DNA of 64,000 nucleotides from Zygnema cylindricum (GCA_037447655.1 JBBHKE010001703.1:25202-89201); one strand, 5' to 3'. Shown: positions 33,395 to 44,793, counted from the first letter of the stretch. Notes: generated from the sequence alone by a model not told the origin. Translations and numbers: made by a program.

Positions 33395-34970
33395 GAGGTA
33401 GTAAACAGTCTGGAGAAAGACACATGGATTAGAGCCATAAATGATAAGATGGCCTCCATCATAGAAGTAAATACTTGGGAACTAGCGGAATGTCCTCCGA
33501 ATAGAAAAACCAATTGGGTGTAAATGGGTATTTAAACTAAAACTAAACCCAGATAATACAATTGAAAGATATAAAGCTCGGTTGGTAGCAAAAGGGTTCA
33601 CCCAAAAGGAGGGAATTGACTATGAAGAGACTTTTGCTCCAGTTGTTCGGTTCCCATCAGTAAGGATTCTCCTCAGTCTAGCGGCAGCGGAAGACATGGA
33701 AATACACCAGATCAATATTAAGACCGCCTTTCTCAATGGTGAATTACAGGAAGAAATATTCATGCGGCAACCAAAGGTGTACGTGGAGGAAAGAGAAGAG
33801 AGCAAAGTCTGCATGCTTATAAAGTCCTTATATCGACTGAAGCAAGCTCCTTGACAGTGCAATCAGAAACTAGATGAGTTTCTCACCAGTCTGGGATATA
33901 TCCGGATCAGCTCTGACCATTCTATCTATATGTTTGAAGATGAGAATAATGTGATTTTTATTGCAATTTATGTTTTTGATTTGCTGGTGTTAAGTAAGTA
34001 TTTGGAAAAGATCAATAAGTTAAAGAAAGATCTTAGAAGCGGATTTGACATGAAGAATTAAGGCGAGGCAAGAAATTTTTTGGGAACTCAAATGGAGAGA
34101 GATAGGGAGAAAAGGATCATTCGACTTACTCAGAAAGAAGCAATAGGTAATATGTTTCAGAAATTCCAGATGGAAAAGGCAAACAGTTGTTCAACTCCCA
34201 TGGACTTGAAAAAAGTAAGTGATGGAAATGTAGAAGGAGGATTGATTATCTTAGATGATCAAATTAGTCCAGAAGAGAGAGAGTTTATGAAGTCTATCCC
34301 CTACAGGCAAGTTGTAGGAAGTCTAATATACTTAATGAACTGTACCAGGTCAGATATAGCAGCAGCAGGTGCAGTACTCAGTAGGAGTCTTAATGATCCT
34401 AGGAGGAGAGACTGGGAGGCAGCCAAGAGACTCATGAGATATCTGGTGGGAACAAGAGAGTTATGGTTGCGTTTGCGAGGGAAACACAATGATATCACTA
34501 CTTGGAGTGATGCCAGTTATTGGGATGCACCTTTGAGAAGATGTACTTTTGGGTATGTGATGTATGTGGGGGAAGGTGCTTGCAGTTGGAGAAGCAAGCA
34601 ACAAAAGGTGGTTGCTCGATCTACCTTGGAGGCTGAGTATATGGCCTCTTGTTCTACTGTGAAAGAGTTGATGTGGGTCAAGTCTTTGTTGTAAAAACAG
34701 GGGTATATGAAGGAGGGATTGCATGAAGTCTTTTGTGATAATCAGGGTGCTATTGCAATTGTAGCCAATCCAAAACATCATATCAAAGCTAAGCATATGA
34801 ACATAAGGTTGAGCTTTGTGAGGGAAAAAGTTGAAAATAAAATTTTGAATCTTATCTATAGTTTTGATGAAGAAATGGTGGTTGACAAGATGACCAAACC
34901 TGTGCCCTCTCCCAAGTTAGAATATTGTAGGGAAAAATGTGGATTGAAGGAGAAGTTAAAGTTAGACTAC
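33395..34970 (+). pseudogene. Element F RT and RNase H remnant
   Basis: Continues F pol: linker (33395-33560), RT (33582-33854) with [20 protein letters not shown], a region where the catalytic YVDD reads YVFD (about 33966-33980), RT/RNase H (34080-34694) with TWSDASYWDAP and STLEAEYMAS, and the RNase H end (34707-34960) with FCDNQGAIAIV and DKMTKPVPSPKLEYCREKCG. Stops at 33853 and elsewhere break it. Confidence 0.85.
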
Positions 34971-34983
34971 AAAATAAGGGGAG
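34971..34983 (+). promoter_or_regulatory. Polypurine tract of element F
   Basis: AAAATAAGGGGAG directly before the 3' LTR, the same tract as in element A (52884-52896 complement). Confidence 0.82.
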
Positions 34984-35980
34984 TGTTGAAATCACTAGAT
35001 TTATGGAGTATTTTCTAGGTCTGAATAGCTTAATAGAAATAGAAAAGCGCAAACAGTCTGCCTCCACCTCTTTCCTCTATCCCCCATACTCATTGTAGTC
35101 ACTGAACGATAAAGAGAGTGGTGGAGCCATGGCTGCCTCAGCTCCGTAGGCAGGACTAAAGAGTGACATAAGTCACTCTCAACAAAAAGGTTGAGTCCAG
35201 CAAGACTCAAACCTCCGACGGGCAGAGCGCGGCAGAGCCGTTAGCTCTAACCAGTCTGTCGTAGGAGTTCGTTAAAGTACATAGGGTGTGATAATTACTT
35301 AAACTGTATTATGTTCTTTCATCCGATTAACGGACATATGAATGAAGGGAAATAGAACAAGTTAATTTTTAGTGCGAACGTGATCCTGCACAAAACAAAT
35401 GAATCAGACATTTGTTTCAAAAGCTAACTTTTAATGTCGATTTTTATCCAACGGCACGTATCGCCGCCAAGATCTCGGAATGGTCACTTTGGCGTTTTTG
35501 GACGTGGCATGACCTAGTGCCGCATGGAGGGATAATATTTGGTCGCTAGAATTTTGGAGAATATATAGACGAGTACCATGTGGACACGCGTCCACTCAAT
35601 GGCCTTGTCGTACACAGGTCGTATAGAAATGACGTCGGCGGTAGTACCTTTCCAAACACTACAATTATTTGATTTTATCGTACTGCAGTAGATAAGGGTT
35701 ATGAGAGGGAGGTAGGACTTAGAATTTTGTAGACAGTCACCTCTCTTTTTGAAAGTTTATATAAATTGGCATCTTTGTCACCTCATAACTTATCGGTTGG
35801 TTTGCCGTTTTCAGTGATTCTTTTTGCTACAGACTCATGGGTGTCCAAACTACACACGGGTGCTACCAGGTTGTCGATTTGTCTACTTGGGCAGCATTGG
35901 TTGTGGCTGAAAAGGGGTTAGTTAAAAACTACCTAGAGGCTTCCCAAATTTTGTAGTCCATTGGAGGACACAGAATTGCA
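34984..35980 (+). repeat. Element F 3' LTR
   Basis: 997 bases, TGTTGAAATCACTAG to ACAGAATTGCA, followed by TSD AATCG. TAGGACTTAG is at 35713-35722 and TTTATATAAA near 35757. Confidence 0.88.
35190..35266 (-). other. tRNA-like module within the F 3' LTR
   Basis: On the minus strand, TACGACAGACTGGTTAGAGC matches a tRNA A-box and D-arm pattern (compare TAGCTCAGTTGGTTAGAGC) and GGAGGTTTGAGTC matches a B-box. It lies antisense to the LTR, as in the B LTR. Acceptor-stem pairing is not evident, so it is not called as a functional tRNA. Confidence 0.5.
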
Positions 35981-36798
35981 AATCGTCGCCTTTAAATAAT
36001 GAAAATCCATACCTTAAACAGAATTAACACTTAGAATATTTCCTTCAGGAAGATATATACTCTTTTTCATTAGGATGAAGTTGCATCGGCTGAAAAGTGA
36101 GGTTGTTCACAGAATCCGGGTTTTAAAGTACTACGTCGTACCTCTTCTTTTGTTTTTATCCGGGCAAGGGGGAGAGGGAAGGGGAGAGGGAGGGGGGGGA
36201 GGGAAGAGGTGTAGAGGGAGGGGAGGGAGGAGTAGGGAGGGGGACGGGGAGAGGAGAGACAAGGAGAGTGGGGAGGGAGCAGGGAGAGGGGAAAGCAGGG
36301 AGGGAGAGGAGAGGGAGAGAGAGAGAGAAAGGGAGAGAAGAAGAGAAGGATGAGAGAAAAGAGGGAGAGAAAGAGGAAGAGGGAAAGAGGGGAAGTTAAC
36401 GGCGAAGATGAGAGGGGAGGGGAACCTAGAGGGAGAGGAGGATGATGATGATGAAGATGATGACATGACATTTTTACGCAAAATACATTATGATTATTGC
36501 GACAATGATCGCTCATATATGATGATGATTTTTTGACCCATACGACAATGTTATGATGCGTATGATAGGTTTGCGGCGATATTATTTGATATGTGATAAA
36601 CAACATATTATTATTAAAACGACGATGCGATTGGATAACAGAGATCCATTATTCCAAAGTGCGATATTATGAAACATAGATCATGATGAAACATACGGAC
36701 ATGATGACATGTTGACACGCGATATGATGGGAGACAAGATGATAAAGGAGATGAAGAGCAGGATAAAGGAGGGAGATGGAGAGGGAGGTGTGATGTGA
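35981..36798. repeat. Spacer with 260-base purine-only tract
   Basis: From about 36160 to 36420 the plus strand is almost entirely G and A (GGGAGAGGG-type units), followed by a short GAT repeat (about 36438-36466). The long frames on either strand are artefacts of this composition. No gene is recognised in the remainder (36481-36798). Confidence 0.8.
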
Positions 36799-37395
36799 TG
36801 TTGGAAAGGCCTTTAGTCCTCTCTATATCTCGTGTGTGAGAAATAGATTCCAGACTTAGGTGGTTTGTTTGCAGGCTCATTTGTCGTATAAAAGTTTTGA
36901 GTGTGGTATGTAAGTCCGAAAGGATTACACGGGCTAAATGCACTCTAAGCACACGTGTCGGTCTGTGGGGAAGTCAAGATTGTGTGTTCCGGATGATGGA
37001 AAGTACTATTTTGTTTGGGGATCGGGTTTACACGTGGAGGTTTACATTTGGTGATGAAAGAATGCGCAAAAGGCAAACGGAGTTCGCCGTCATTTTTGGA
37101 AGAATAATATTCATTGCGCTGTCATTTCAGCGGGCGAACTTTGACCGCGTACTATTTTATTTTTGGCGGCTCTTAGTTTTAGGTTTGTTTTAATTTTTTG
37201 TGTTCGATTGACGGCGGGATTCTGGTTTGATAAGGTTTAGTGTGTCGGTCGTCCAACGCTGTAGATTAGCTACAGGTTCACTTGTATATATAGGACTTAA
37301 AATATTTTGGAGTTAGGAATTCCTTGTATGAAAAAACTACAAAAGCATTTTTTTGGGTTTTTTTTAAATTGTAACATCGTTGTGATCTTTGGGCA
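36799..37395 (+). repeat. LTR G, truncated, E-related
   Basis: Starts TGTTGGAAAGGCCTTTAGTCC and aligns with solo LTR E from about 32690 to 33170 (ACACGTGTCGGTC, TTACACGTGGAGG, GCCGTCATTTTTGGAA, AACTTTGACCGCGTACTA). It carries TATATATAGGACTTAAAAT near 37285-37303. It stops where element I begins at 37396, so the rest should lie beyond the nest, outside the window. Confidence 0.75.
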
Positions 37396-38698
37396 TGCAA
37401 TCATGTGTCCCCCAGTAGACTACAGAATTCAAGAATCCTCTAGGTAGTTTTTGACTAACCCCTTTTCAACTAGAATCACTACTACCAAAGCAGGCAAACT
37501 GACAACCTGACTGCATCCCTATGTAGTGTAGACTTCCGTGAGTCCGCATCAAAAAAAAATACTAAAAACGTCCAACCACGCGATAAGTTATGAAGGTGCA
37601 AAGATGCCAATATGTATACAAGCTTGTTGGGAGAGAGGCGGCTACCTCCTCAATCCTCTAAGTCCTAAACCCCTCTCACAACCCCTATCTATTGATGTAC
37701 GACCCAATTAGAAGATTGTTCAAAAAGGTACCATGGCCGATGTCATTTCTGTACGGCCTGTGTACGACAACGCCATGGAGTGGACGTCTGTCTCCTCCGG
37801 ATTTGTCCTCATGCTCTCCGAGATTCCCGCTTCCCAATCCTATCTTGCCATGCGGCGCCTTATCATGTCACGTTCGGAATCTGCCAAAGCAGTCATTACG
37901 GGATCATGGCAATGATATGTGCCATTGGATCTAAGCCGACTTTTAATACTAGCCGTTGAAAATAAATGTCCGATACATTTGTTTTGTGCGCACTATATTC
38001 CAACTAGTCTTTATGTCCTATCACTGTAATTTTGATAATCGGATTAATGTTCGTGAGACATGTTTAAATAGTTATCACACCCTACATATCTTAGCACAGT
38101 TTTTAGACTATAGGAAAACGCTAACGACTACTATACCAAAAACAGATTTTGTACAAAATGTTTTTGTGTGCAAAAATGACTAACTCCTACAAATAAACAC
38201 GAGCTCACTACTGACTGTACAGAGGCATACCAACCGTACGTAATCTATCAACTACCTCTATTAATTTGAGTATACCTAAATACTTCGTGATATGTCAGAA
38301 TGAATAGATCTACACTAATAATTAATACACATAGGACAAAACATTGTTGTAAATATTTACAAACCTCACGAATTTCGTCATCAGTTAAATGGAATATTTC
38401 GCATATTACATGTTTGTATACCAATCATACCCTATATCCGTAATGCTTTATCAAGACCTACTGGATAAGGTGAACGAATATACTGTATGGTGGTCAACTT
38501 GTAGGACCTAGGATCAAATCTTAGTCTGACCACCAATCTTTTGCAAGGGGCCGCCTCTCCTGCTCCTTAAGCATGTCTCCTTGTCTGACTAAGGCAGCCA
38601 TGGCTATCTGCCAGTCCTCATTGACTACGACAAGTATAAGGACTGTAGTAAGACCATAGACAAACAAAGAGATAGAGGATAAAATACCTTATTCAACA
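37396..38698 (-). repeat. Element I left (3') LTR, composite
   Basis: 37396-38134 aligns with the B LTR from its TG end (sense TAGGACTTAG at 37658-37667, TATAAA-like box). 38135-38388 is instead a piece of X-family LTR in the same orientation. 38389-38698 returns to an LTR 3' portion ending ATTCAACA before the PPT. The two outer parts overlap by about 60 bases of LTR content, so this is either a rearranged LTR or remnants of two LTRs joined by an X fragment. Confidence 0.65.
38489..38534 (+). other. tRNA-T-arm-like hairpin in the I LTR
   Basis: GGTGGTCA (38489-38496) and TGACCACC (38527-38534) form a perfect 8-base stem enclosing CTAGGATCAAATCTTAG, a 5-pair stem with a 7-base loop as in a tRNA T-arm. 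Equivalent hairpins occur in the A, J and K LTRs. Confidence 0.5.
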
Positions 38699-40704
38699 CT
38701 CCTTTTATTTTTTAATCTATCTTTGGCTTCAATCCACACTTCTTTCTACAAAGTACCAATTTGGAAGAAAGGACCGGTTTAGTCACCATGTCTGCTACCA
38801 TCTCCCCATTAGGTCTATATTCCAAAAGAATTATTTTATTCTCAACCTTCTCTTTAACAAAGCTCAATGTGATATCTATATGCTTTGATTTAAAGTGATG
38901 CTTTGGGTTTGCTACAATTGCAATTGCAGCTTGAATATCACAAAATATTTTTGGCACTCCATTGTTTATATAGCCAAGTTCTTGCAACAATGATTTCACC
39001 CACATTAACTCTTTCAGAGCCGAAGAATAGGTCATGTACTCAACCTCCATGGTGGACTGAGCAATAACTTTTTGTTGCTTGGTGCTCTAATAGCAAGCCC
39101 CATTCACAACATACAACACATATCCAGATGTTCACCTCTTTATTGGAGCATCTCCATAACTCGCATCACTTTAAATAGTGATGTCATTGTTATCCCTCCC
39201 CAAATGCAAACATATTTCTCTCGTGCCTATCAAGTACCTCATGACTTTCTTGGTTGCTTCCCAATCTTTCTTTTTAGGATCATTCAGACTCCTACTTAGT
39301 AATCCTACAATTGGTGCTATATGAAGATGAGTACAGTTCATAAAATAGGTCAAACTGCCAACAACTTGTCTTTACCGAATATTCTGCATAAACTCTCTTT
39401 CCTCTGGTCCTAACTCGTCATCCTAGACCACAACTCCCCCTTTAGAACTCCACTCATTTTCGTTATTTAAATCCATTAGAATTGTACAAATATTTGTTTT
39501 TTTCGTTTGAAATTTCTAAAGCATGTTTCTAATTGCCTCTTTTTTTGAGTTATCCTAGTTGTTTTCTTCTCTCTATCCCTCTCCATTTGACTTCTCAAAA
39601 TATATTTTGCTTCACCCAAGTCCTTTATTTCATATTTACTCCTTAGATCCTTTTTAATTCTTTAATTTTCTCCATTTATTTACTCGAAACAAGCAAATCA
39701 TCAACATATATGGCAATGAAAATATACCTTCAAATAGATAGATGGAGTGATCCGAGGATTCGATGTATCTTAAACTTATCAAAACTTGTCCCGCTTCTTG
39801 TTCCATTGGCTGGAGCATGCTTTTAGAGCATAAATGGACTTTATCAATCTGCACAATTTACTTTTTTCTCTTTTCTCCACATACCCTTCCGGCTGCTGCA
39901 TGAAGATCTCTTCTTCTAATTCCTTCTGTAAAAAGGCATTTTTGATGTCCATTTGGTGCACTTCTATGTCTTCCGGTGCCGCCTGAGGAAATCTAACATC
40001 CGGAGCGAAGGTCTCTCTATAATCTATCCCTTCTTTCTGTATGGACCCACTAATTTGGCATTGTACCGCTTTATAATGTTATTTTGGTTCAGTTTCAACT
40101 TAAACACCCACTTGCATCCAATCACCTTTCGGTGCGAGGACATTCCTCTAGCTCTCATATGTTTGCTTCCATAATGGAAGCCATCTCATCATTGATGGTT
40201 GTCATCCATCTACTCCATTCCGGACTATTAATTGCTTCCGAATATATTTGGGGTTTACTAAAATGTGACAACTTAGATACCTTGTTATTCTCTTGTCTTT
40301 CTTAAAGTCTCTTAGTGCTTCTCCTCCCTCTTTCAAAATCAAAGCCAAAATGGAGGGTAATCTCAGATTTCTCTGAGTGACTTCATCTTCTCCCCTAACT
40401 GTTGAGTCCATCTTTGGTTGTTCATCATCATCTTCTCCCCTAACTGTTGAGTCCATCTTCGGTTGTTCATAATCCATTTTTAGTCTTTCCTTGTTCTTTT
40501 CCTCTGTTTGAACTAGAAACTATGGGTCTAAGGTAGAGTCATTCTCAGTCATATTCTCCTCTTCATCTGCAAAGTTTGGTTGAACCGAAGTACAGTTAAA
40601 AGAATCAAAATTTAACTCACTTTCGGAATGAGATCTAATTCTGACCGGCTAGTGTATTTAAAGGGATTTGCTGATTTTCCTTCATCCATAACTATCAAGT
40701 GATT
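38699..40704 (-). pseudogene. Element I pol remnant
   Basis: After a PPT (38699-38712 complement) come the RNase H end (38712-39050; STMEVEYMTYSSALKELMWVKSL by position, FCDIQAAIAIV, CGLKPKID), RNase H (39171-39353), RT with intact AIYVDDLLV (about 39685-39705), RT start (39779-39961) and the linker region (40202-40477). The linker contains a 45-base tandem duplication encoding EQPKMDSTVRGEDD twice. The integrase C-terminal VVMDEG region ends at 40704, where LTR J is inserted. The sequence is broken by stops and frameshifts; gag and integrase are not in the window. Confidence 0.8.
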
Positions 40705-41648
40705 TGCAACTCTAAGACCTCCATAGGTCCTCAAAGTGGGCAGCTCACACAATCCCAAAACCCTTGACCCTTTGCGTTCCAGCAAGAATAGCTATCACAT
40801 TATTGACAAAACTCTTACCAACTTCACCCTGTAGAATACAAGACTCTTTTAACTTGATAGCAAAAAGAATGGCTTAATTTGCTCCCCTGAGCAATAAGTT
40901 ATGAATGGCCAAAGATGGCCTATAAATACAGATGCCCTTAAAGAGAGAGGCGGATACTTCTCAACTGTCTAACCGGATTACTCTATATACGGCCAGTGTA
41001 CGGCATGGCCATACCGGTTACGCCTGTCACATCCAGAATTGTTGTGATGCTTCTCGTAGATTCCGCAAGTTAAAGAGATGCTGCTACGTGTCATCCTGTA
41101 TGACGGTGATCGCAAAATGCCAAAACGACCATTCTGCAATGTCGGCTCGCACCATGGCCGTCTGATCCGAAATCGGCTTTTAATACAAGCTGTCAAAACA
41201 AATGTCCGTATCATTTTTTATGTCCGGTACATTAAGTACAACTGATTTTTTGCTCTGAAAAGCGTTCATCTACTAAAATGGAATTTCCTACATGTACTTG
41301 ATTAAGTAATTATCACACCCTATGTATCTCAACATTGGTCCTAGACTAAAGGAAAAAACTAACAACTAATTTGACGGGCAGCAGGTACCAGAATCAAATC
41401 TTGGGTTCGTCAAACCTTTTTGGTAACTCTACCAAAATCTGCCTTCCTGCCTCTTTGGACAACCTAGGCAGCCAAGGCTCTAACTCCCTCTCCAGTATTT
41501 TGTGATTGCGACAAGTGTTTTGTGATTGCTACAAGTGTGGGGTCTTCAGAGAGGAGTCAGAGGCAGGTTGTCATTGATAACTTTCTGCCTTTTATTTTAC
41601 AGTCTTCAGACCTAGAAAATACTAAAAGAAATATCATTTCATTCTACA
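40705..41648 (-). repeat. LTR J (3' LTR), copy 1
   Basis: 944 bases, TGCAACTCTAAG to TTCATTCTACA, inserted in element I. It is related to the A LTR but diverged, and lacks about 100 bases present in the other J LTR (63340-63908). A T-arm-like hairpin sits at 41371-41416. Confidence 0.82.
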
Positions 41649-41916
41649 CTCCCTTAATGTTCTAGTCACCTTTTAATTTGCGTTCACACTTCTCCCAACA
41701 AAAAATTAATGTAGGAGAGAGGACATGTTTAGTCATCATATCTACTACTATTTCACTATCCGGTATGTATTCAAATTATATTGTTTTCTACCTTCTCCTT
41801 AACAAAGCTATGTCTAATGTCCATGTGTTTGGCTTTAAAGTGATGTTGAGGATCGGCAGCAATTGCAATGGTTGGCTGATTATCACAAAATATTTTCTCC
41901 ACCCCACTCTTAAGAT
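41649..41916 (-). pseudogene. Element J RNase H end, copy 1
   Basis: PPT-like AGAACATTAAGGGAG (sense) and the RNase H C-terminus (VEKIFCDNQPTIAIAADPQHHFK by position) of element J, cut by the X LTR at 41917. Identical to 46152-46419. Confidence 0.8.
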
Positions 41917-42910
41917 TGTTGTTTTTGAAAAGTAAGTTTCGTGCGTGCGTGTCGTTTTGTGCGTACACAATATTTCGTACTCGACTCTAATGCTATCTTG
42001 ATTTACTGTGGAGGCTCGAATAAATTTGCAAATTGGGGGAGTAATGGTACCAATTGTATTCGAATGTACGATATTGGACTTCAAGTGACGCGAAGAAACA
42101 GAGGTGAAAGTACGGTTCGAATAAAGGGAAAAGGATAGTGGATCGCAAAGCGATCCGATGTTAAATAATCGACGAGGTTGGAATTGTACATCGCACGTAC
42201 GAAACGTAATGCGACCAACGACATTTGATGAATTTGACGCCGTCGGAGCTACAGACGGCGGCGCCGTCAGTTTGGTCATTCAAGTGAGGGAGGCGAAATT
42301 GGATCCATCACATGATATTTAATTTGGACGGCCCAGATTTGTTTGACAAAATTCGTAAGGTTTGTAAATATTTACAACAATATTTTGTCCTATGTGTATT
42401 AATTATTAGTGTAGATCTATTCATTCTGTCGTATCACGAAATATTCGGGTATACTCAAATTAATAGAGGTAGTTGATAGATTACTTACGGCTGGTATGTC
42501 TTCGTACAGTCAGTAGTGAGCTTTAGTGTATATATGTAGGACTTAGCCATTTTTGCACTTAAAAACGTTTTGTACCAAATCTATTTTTGGTCATTTTTGG
42601 CAGTTTCATCTGAAAATTGCTCTCAGACATATTGGCATAAAAACTAAACTTTTGAATGCGAGTTCTTTCTTGTAATAGTAATATTGTGACAAATTTTCAG
42701 ACCTAGTGTGTTTCCGATTTGCTTGGGGCTTCATTGTGAAGTTGGTCAGATTTATCAAAGTTCTGGCAACTTAGAAAGTATCTTTTCATTTAGTTTCAGC
42801 CAATTTTCTATATTCTATGGAATTCTGAGTGAATTCAAAGTATGGTGCTTTTGGGGTAGTTTGTGGTGCTTCCGAGGGTAAATCCATGGCTGTAATGGCT
42901 ATGGACAACA
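41917..42910 (+). repeat. X-family LTR (first copy)
   Basis: 994 bases, TGTTGTTTTTGAAAAG to GGCTATGGACAACA. The first 465 bases equal the X 5' LTR; the remainder is a third, distinct family member. It has TATATATGTAGGACTTAG (42530-42546) and the hairpin GGATCGC-AAA-GCGATCC (42140-42156). No PBS or matching TSD follows at 42911, so it is a recombined LTR. Confidence 0.8.
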
Positions 42911-43172
42911 AATTCTTTGACAACGTTTTACTCAGGCTACCCCAAAACATGATTCATAGCAGCACTCACATCAAAGTTTTGAAGGTCTCTTGTGGTGGTA
43001 CCACAACAAACTCTCTCCATATTTTTTGTTCGGGGTGGAAGAAAGATGCAATTATGATGCTTTTATCTGTCTTACAACATCTCACTTTCCCTTTCATCCC
43101 TCCAATGAACAAGTTATAATGATTCATGTACCACACTATAGAAAGCGATTGCCTACGGTCATTCTCTCTTAG

Positions 43173-43780
43173 ATGACTTTCGTGTTGATAGAATTCGCCA
43201 TCATTTTTACTTTATCTGAACCCCAAAAAGACCTCCCCACCACTTCTTTCACCGCTTTCAACAATTCAATCGCCACGTGCTTTTTCTCATTACTAAATTC
43301 GGATATATCAACGTCGTTTAGGAGTAATCCATTTTGTTACATCTACGACGCTACCTTGCAAACCTCTTTCTTTAGCTCTCTCGCCTTTCTTTCCATCCCA
43401 ACTCTTGAACACATTTCATATGCATCCTGTTTTCTTGCGTCCAGGTGCAGGGCTTCAATCACCGCGTAGATAAAATAATCATCATCTCTTGGAGGACTTA
43501 CACACACGTCTTCCAACCCGCAACAACCATAAGAGCGTGGTCTTTCACATTGTTTACAAATTTCATCTGTCCAACATGTAAATTTGGTAATTTCCATGAC
43601 AAGTTTTGTAGGGTTAGTATTCCTTACACGACGTTTCTAACGGAAAGTAAGTTCGATGTTGCCACGCTGGTTTGATCCACAATCCTTTGCGCCATGCCGT
43701 TCTCTTTTATTGTAGCTTTTAACGTCCAAAGTTTTCTTTCGTACCTCTTTCTCCCTGTTTTAACCCTTGTCAAGCGCGTA
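43173..43780 (-). pseudogene. Unidentified broken coding region, Cys-rich motif
   Basis: One minus-strand frame stays protein-like for about 200 codons with three internal stops. It includes a Lys/Arg-rich segment (KEVRKKTLDVKSYNKRE), then MEITKFTCWTDEICKQCERP (from 43597) with C-X5-C-X2-C spacing followed by YGCCGLEDVC, then DDDYFIYAVIEALHLDARKQDAYEMC, and after two stops FSNEKKHVAIELLKAVKEVV to about 43173. I do not recognise the family and it is not copia Gag or Pol. It may be a captured host gene piece or part of another transposon class. Confidence 0.45.
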
Positions 43781-44387
43781 TGCATCTTCGGCACATTTGC
43801 ACCCCTAGGAGTTCCGGGGATTCATTCCACTTTGTACGAACTCTAGCGTACGGAGAAGGAAGAGGACAATCTTCCGGATCAGATCTTTATATTTTTACCC
43901 TGGAACACTACACAATATAGTTCACCTTAAACGGAGGTCGAACTGAGGAGTTAGTCCGGTGCAAAGTGTCTGCTCCATTATATTGTGTGTTCTATGTAGC
44001 TCTAGTAGAGCGATACATTAGAGAACGACACGTAACCTTTGGGATTATCCCGTAGATCTTACTGTTAGCTGTCAGTATGATGTTAGTTCAGGCCCAACAA
44101 CCGGGCAAAGCATTTATGACGTTGGGACAAAGTTAGGCGGTTTCACGTCAAGTCAGAACTTTGTTTCCATTTTGTGTATTATAGGAGGACCCTCGGCCGC
44201 TAATCCAGCCGGGACCAGTCGTCTAATTTTTAGCCTTGAGTGTAATACAGTCTGTTTTGTCTTATGTCAGTACGATAACAATTGCTGGTCGTTGATTGGC
44301 TTATCACATTGCTTTGACTTTGGAACTTGCAGTAGGACAAACTCTGGTTACATAAGGCACTTGGGGCCGAAGGAGACAGGTTGCTTT

Positions 44388-44756
44388 TCAGTACTGTCTC
44401 CTGAGAAAACCCCCAGAGAAGTAAATCAATCTTTCTGTTGGAGAACGGTTGCATTGTGTCGTTGACTCTATTGCCATCTTTGTTTTGGATTGTCTTTTGT
44501 GGAGACCGTAGCACGGGTGGGTAGTTGGCACTATCTTCTCTTTGGGCGGTTTGGACTTTCGCTGTTTGAAACTAGGAAGAGTCTTGTCGGATCCGTGCGG
44601 TGGAACCGGGAGGGGTGAGGGAGACTCATACCTGTTTTCGGGGCCATTGGGAGAGGTTTTCCTCTGCTGAGTTTGGTCATCGTTGCACTCCGGGGTATGT
44701 GAATTCGCTTCACCATTATCATTCATTTCTATCTTTAATTCCTTTCTCTGGGGCAA
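44388..44756 (-). other. Hydrophilic open frame, unidentified
   Basis: A 122-codon frame rich in Asn, Gln, Pro, Ser and Lys with no recognised motif (EANSHTPECNDDQTQQRK, PLPVPPHGSDKTLPSFKQRK). It could be another piece of the region at 43173-43780 or a chance frame. Low confidence that it is coding. Confidence 0.2.
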
Positions 44757-44793
44757 GGTGATATTGTTTAATCTGAAAAGCCGATATTTGTTA

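Larger units (their letters stand above)
28910..35980 (+). mobile_element. Element F: decayed copia element with solo LTR in pol
   Basis: LTRs at 28910-29859 and 34984-35980, PBS, broken gag-pol and PPT, flanked by AATCA (28905-28909) and AATCG (35981-35985), a TSD with one G/A change. Solo LTR E (32398-33389) interrupts pol. Many stops, and YVDD changed to YVFD, show it is dead. It is the same LTR family as element B and the fragment at 1-593. Confidence 0.88.
40298..42381. repeat. Segmental duplication, copy 1
   Basis: Nearly identical to 44794-46884 (offset 4496, then 4503). It spans the end of the I remnant, LTR J, 268 bases of J internal sequence and the first part of an X LTR. The two copies diverge abruptly at 42382/46885, inside the X LTR. 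Small indels are clustered at 40750-40850. Confidence 0.88.
42911..44793. other. Unassigned segment between duplicated blocks
   Basis: About 1.9 kb that is neither copia pol nor LTR as far as I can see. It holds an unidentified broken coding region on the minus strand (43173-43780) and a hydrophilic frame (44388-44756). Confidence 0.5.

Noticed and set aside
36070-36606. 178-codon Pro/Ser/Leu-rich frame on the minus strand and Gly/Arg/Glu frames on the plus strand
   Set aside because: Composition artefacts of the purine tract.
41771-41968. Fusion of X LTR sequence with RNase H in one frame (also 46274-46471)
   Set aside because: Chance read-through across the insertion edge; the first residues come from the LTR and there is no evidence of expression.
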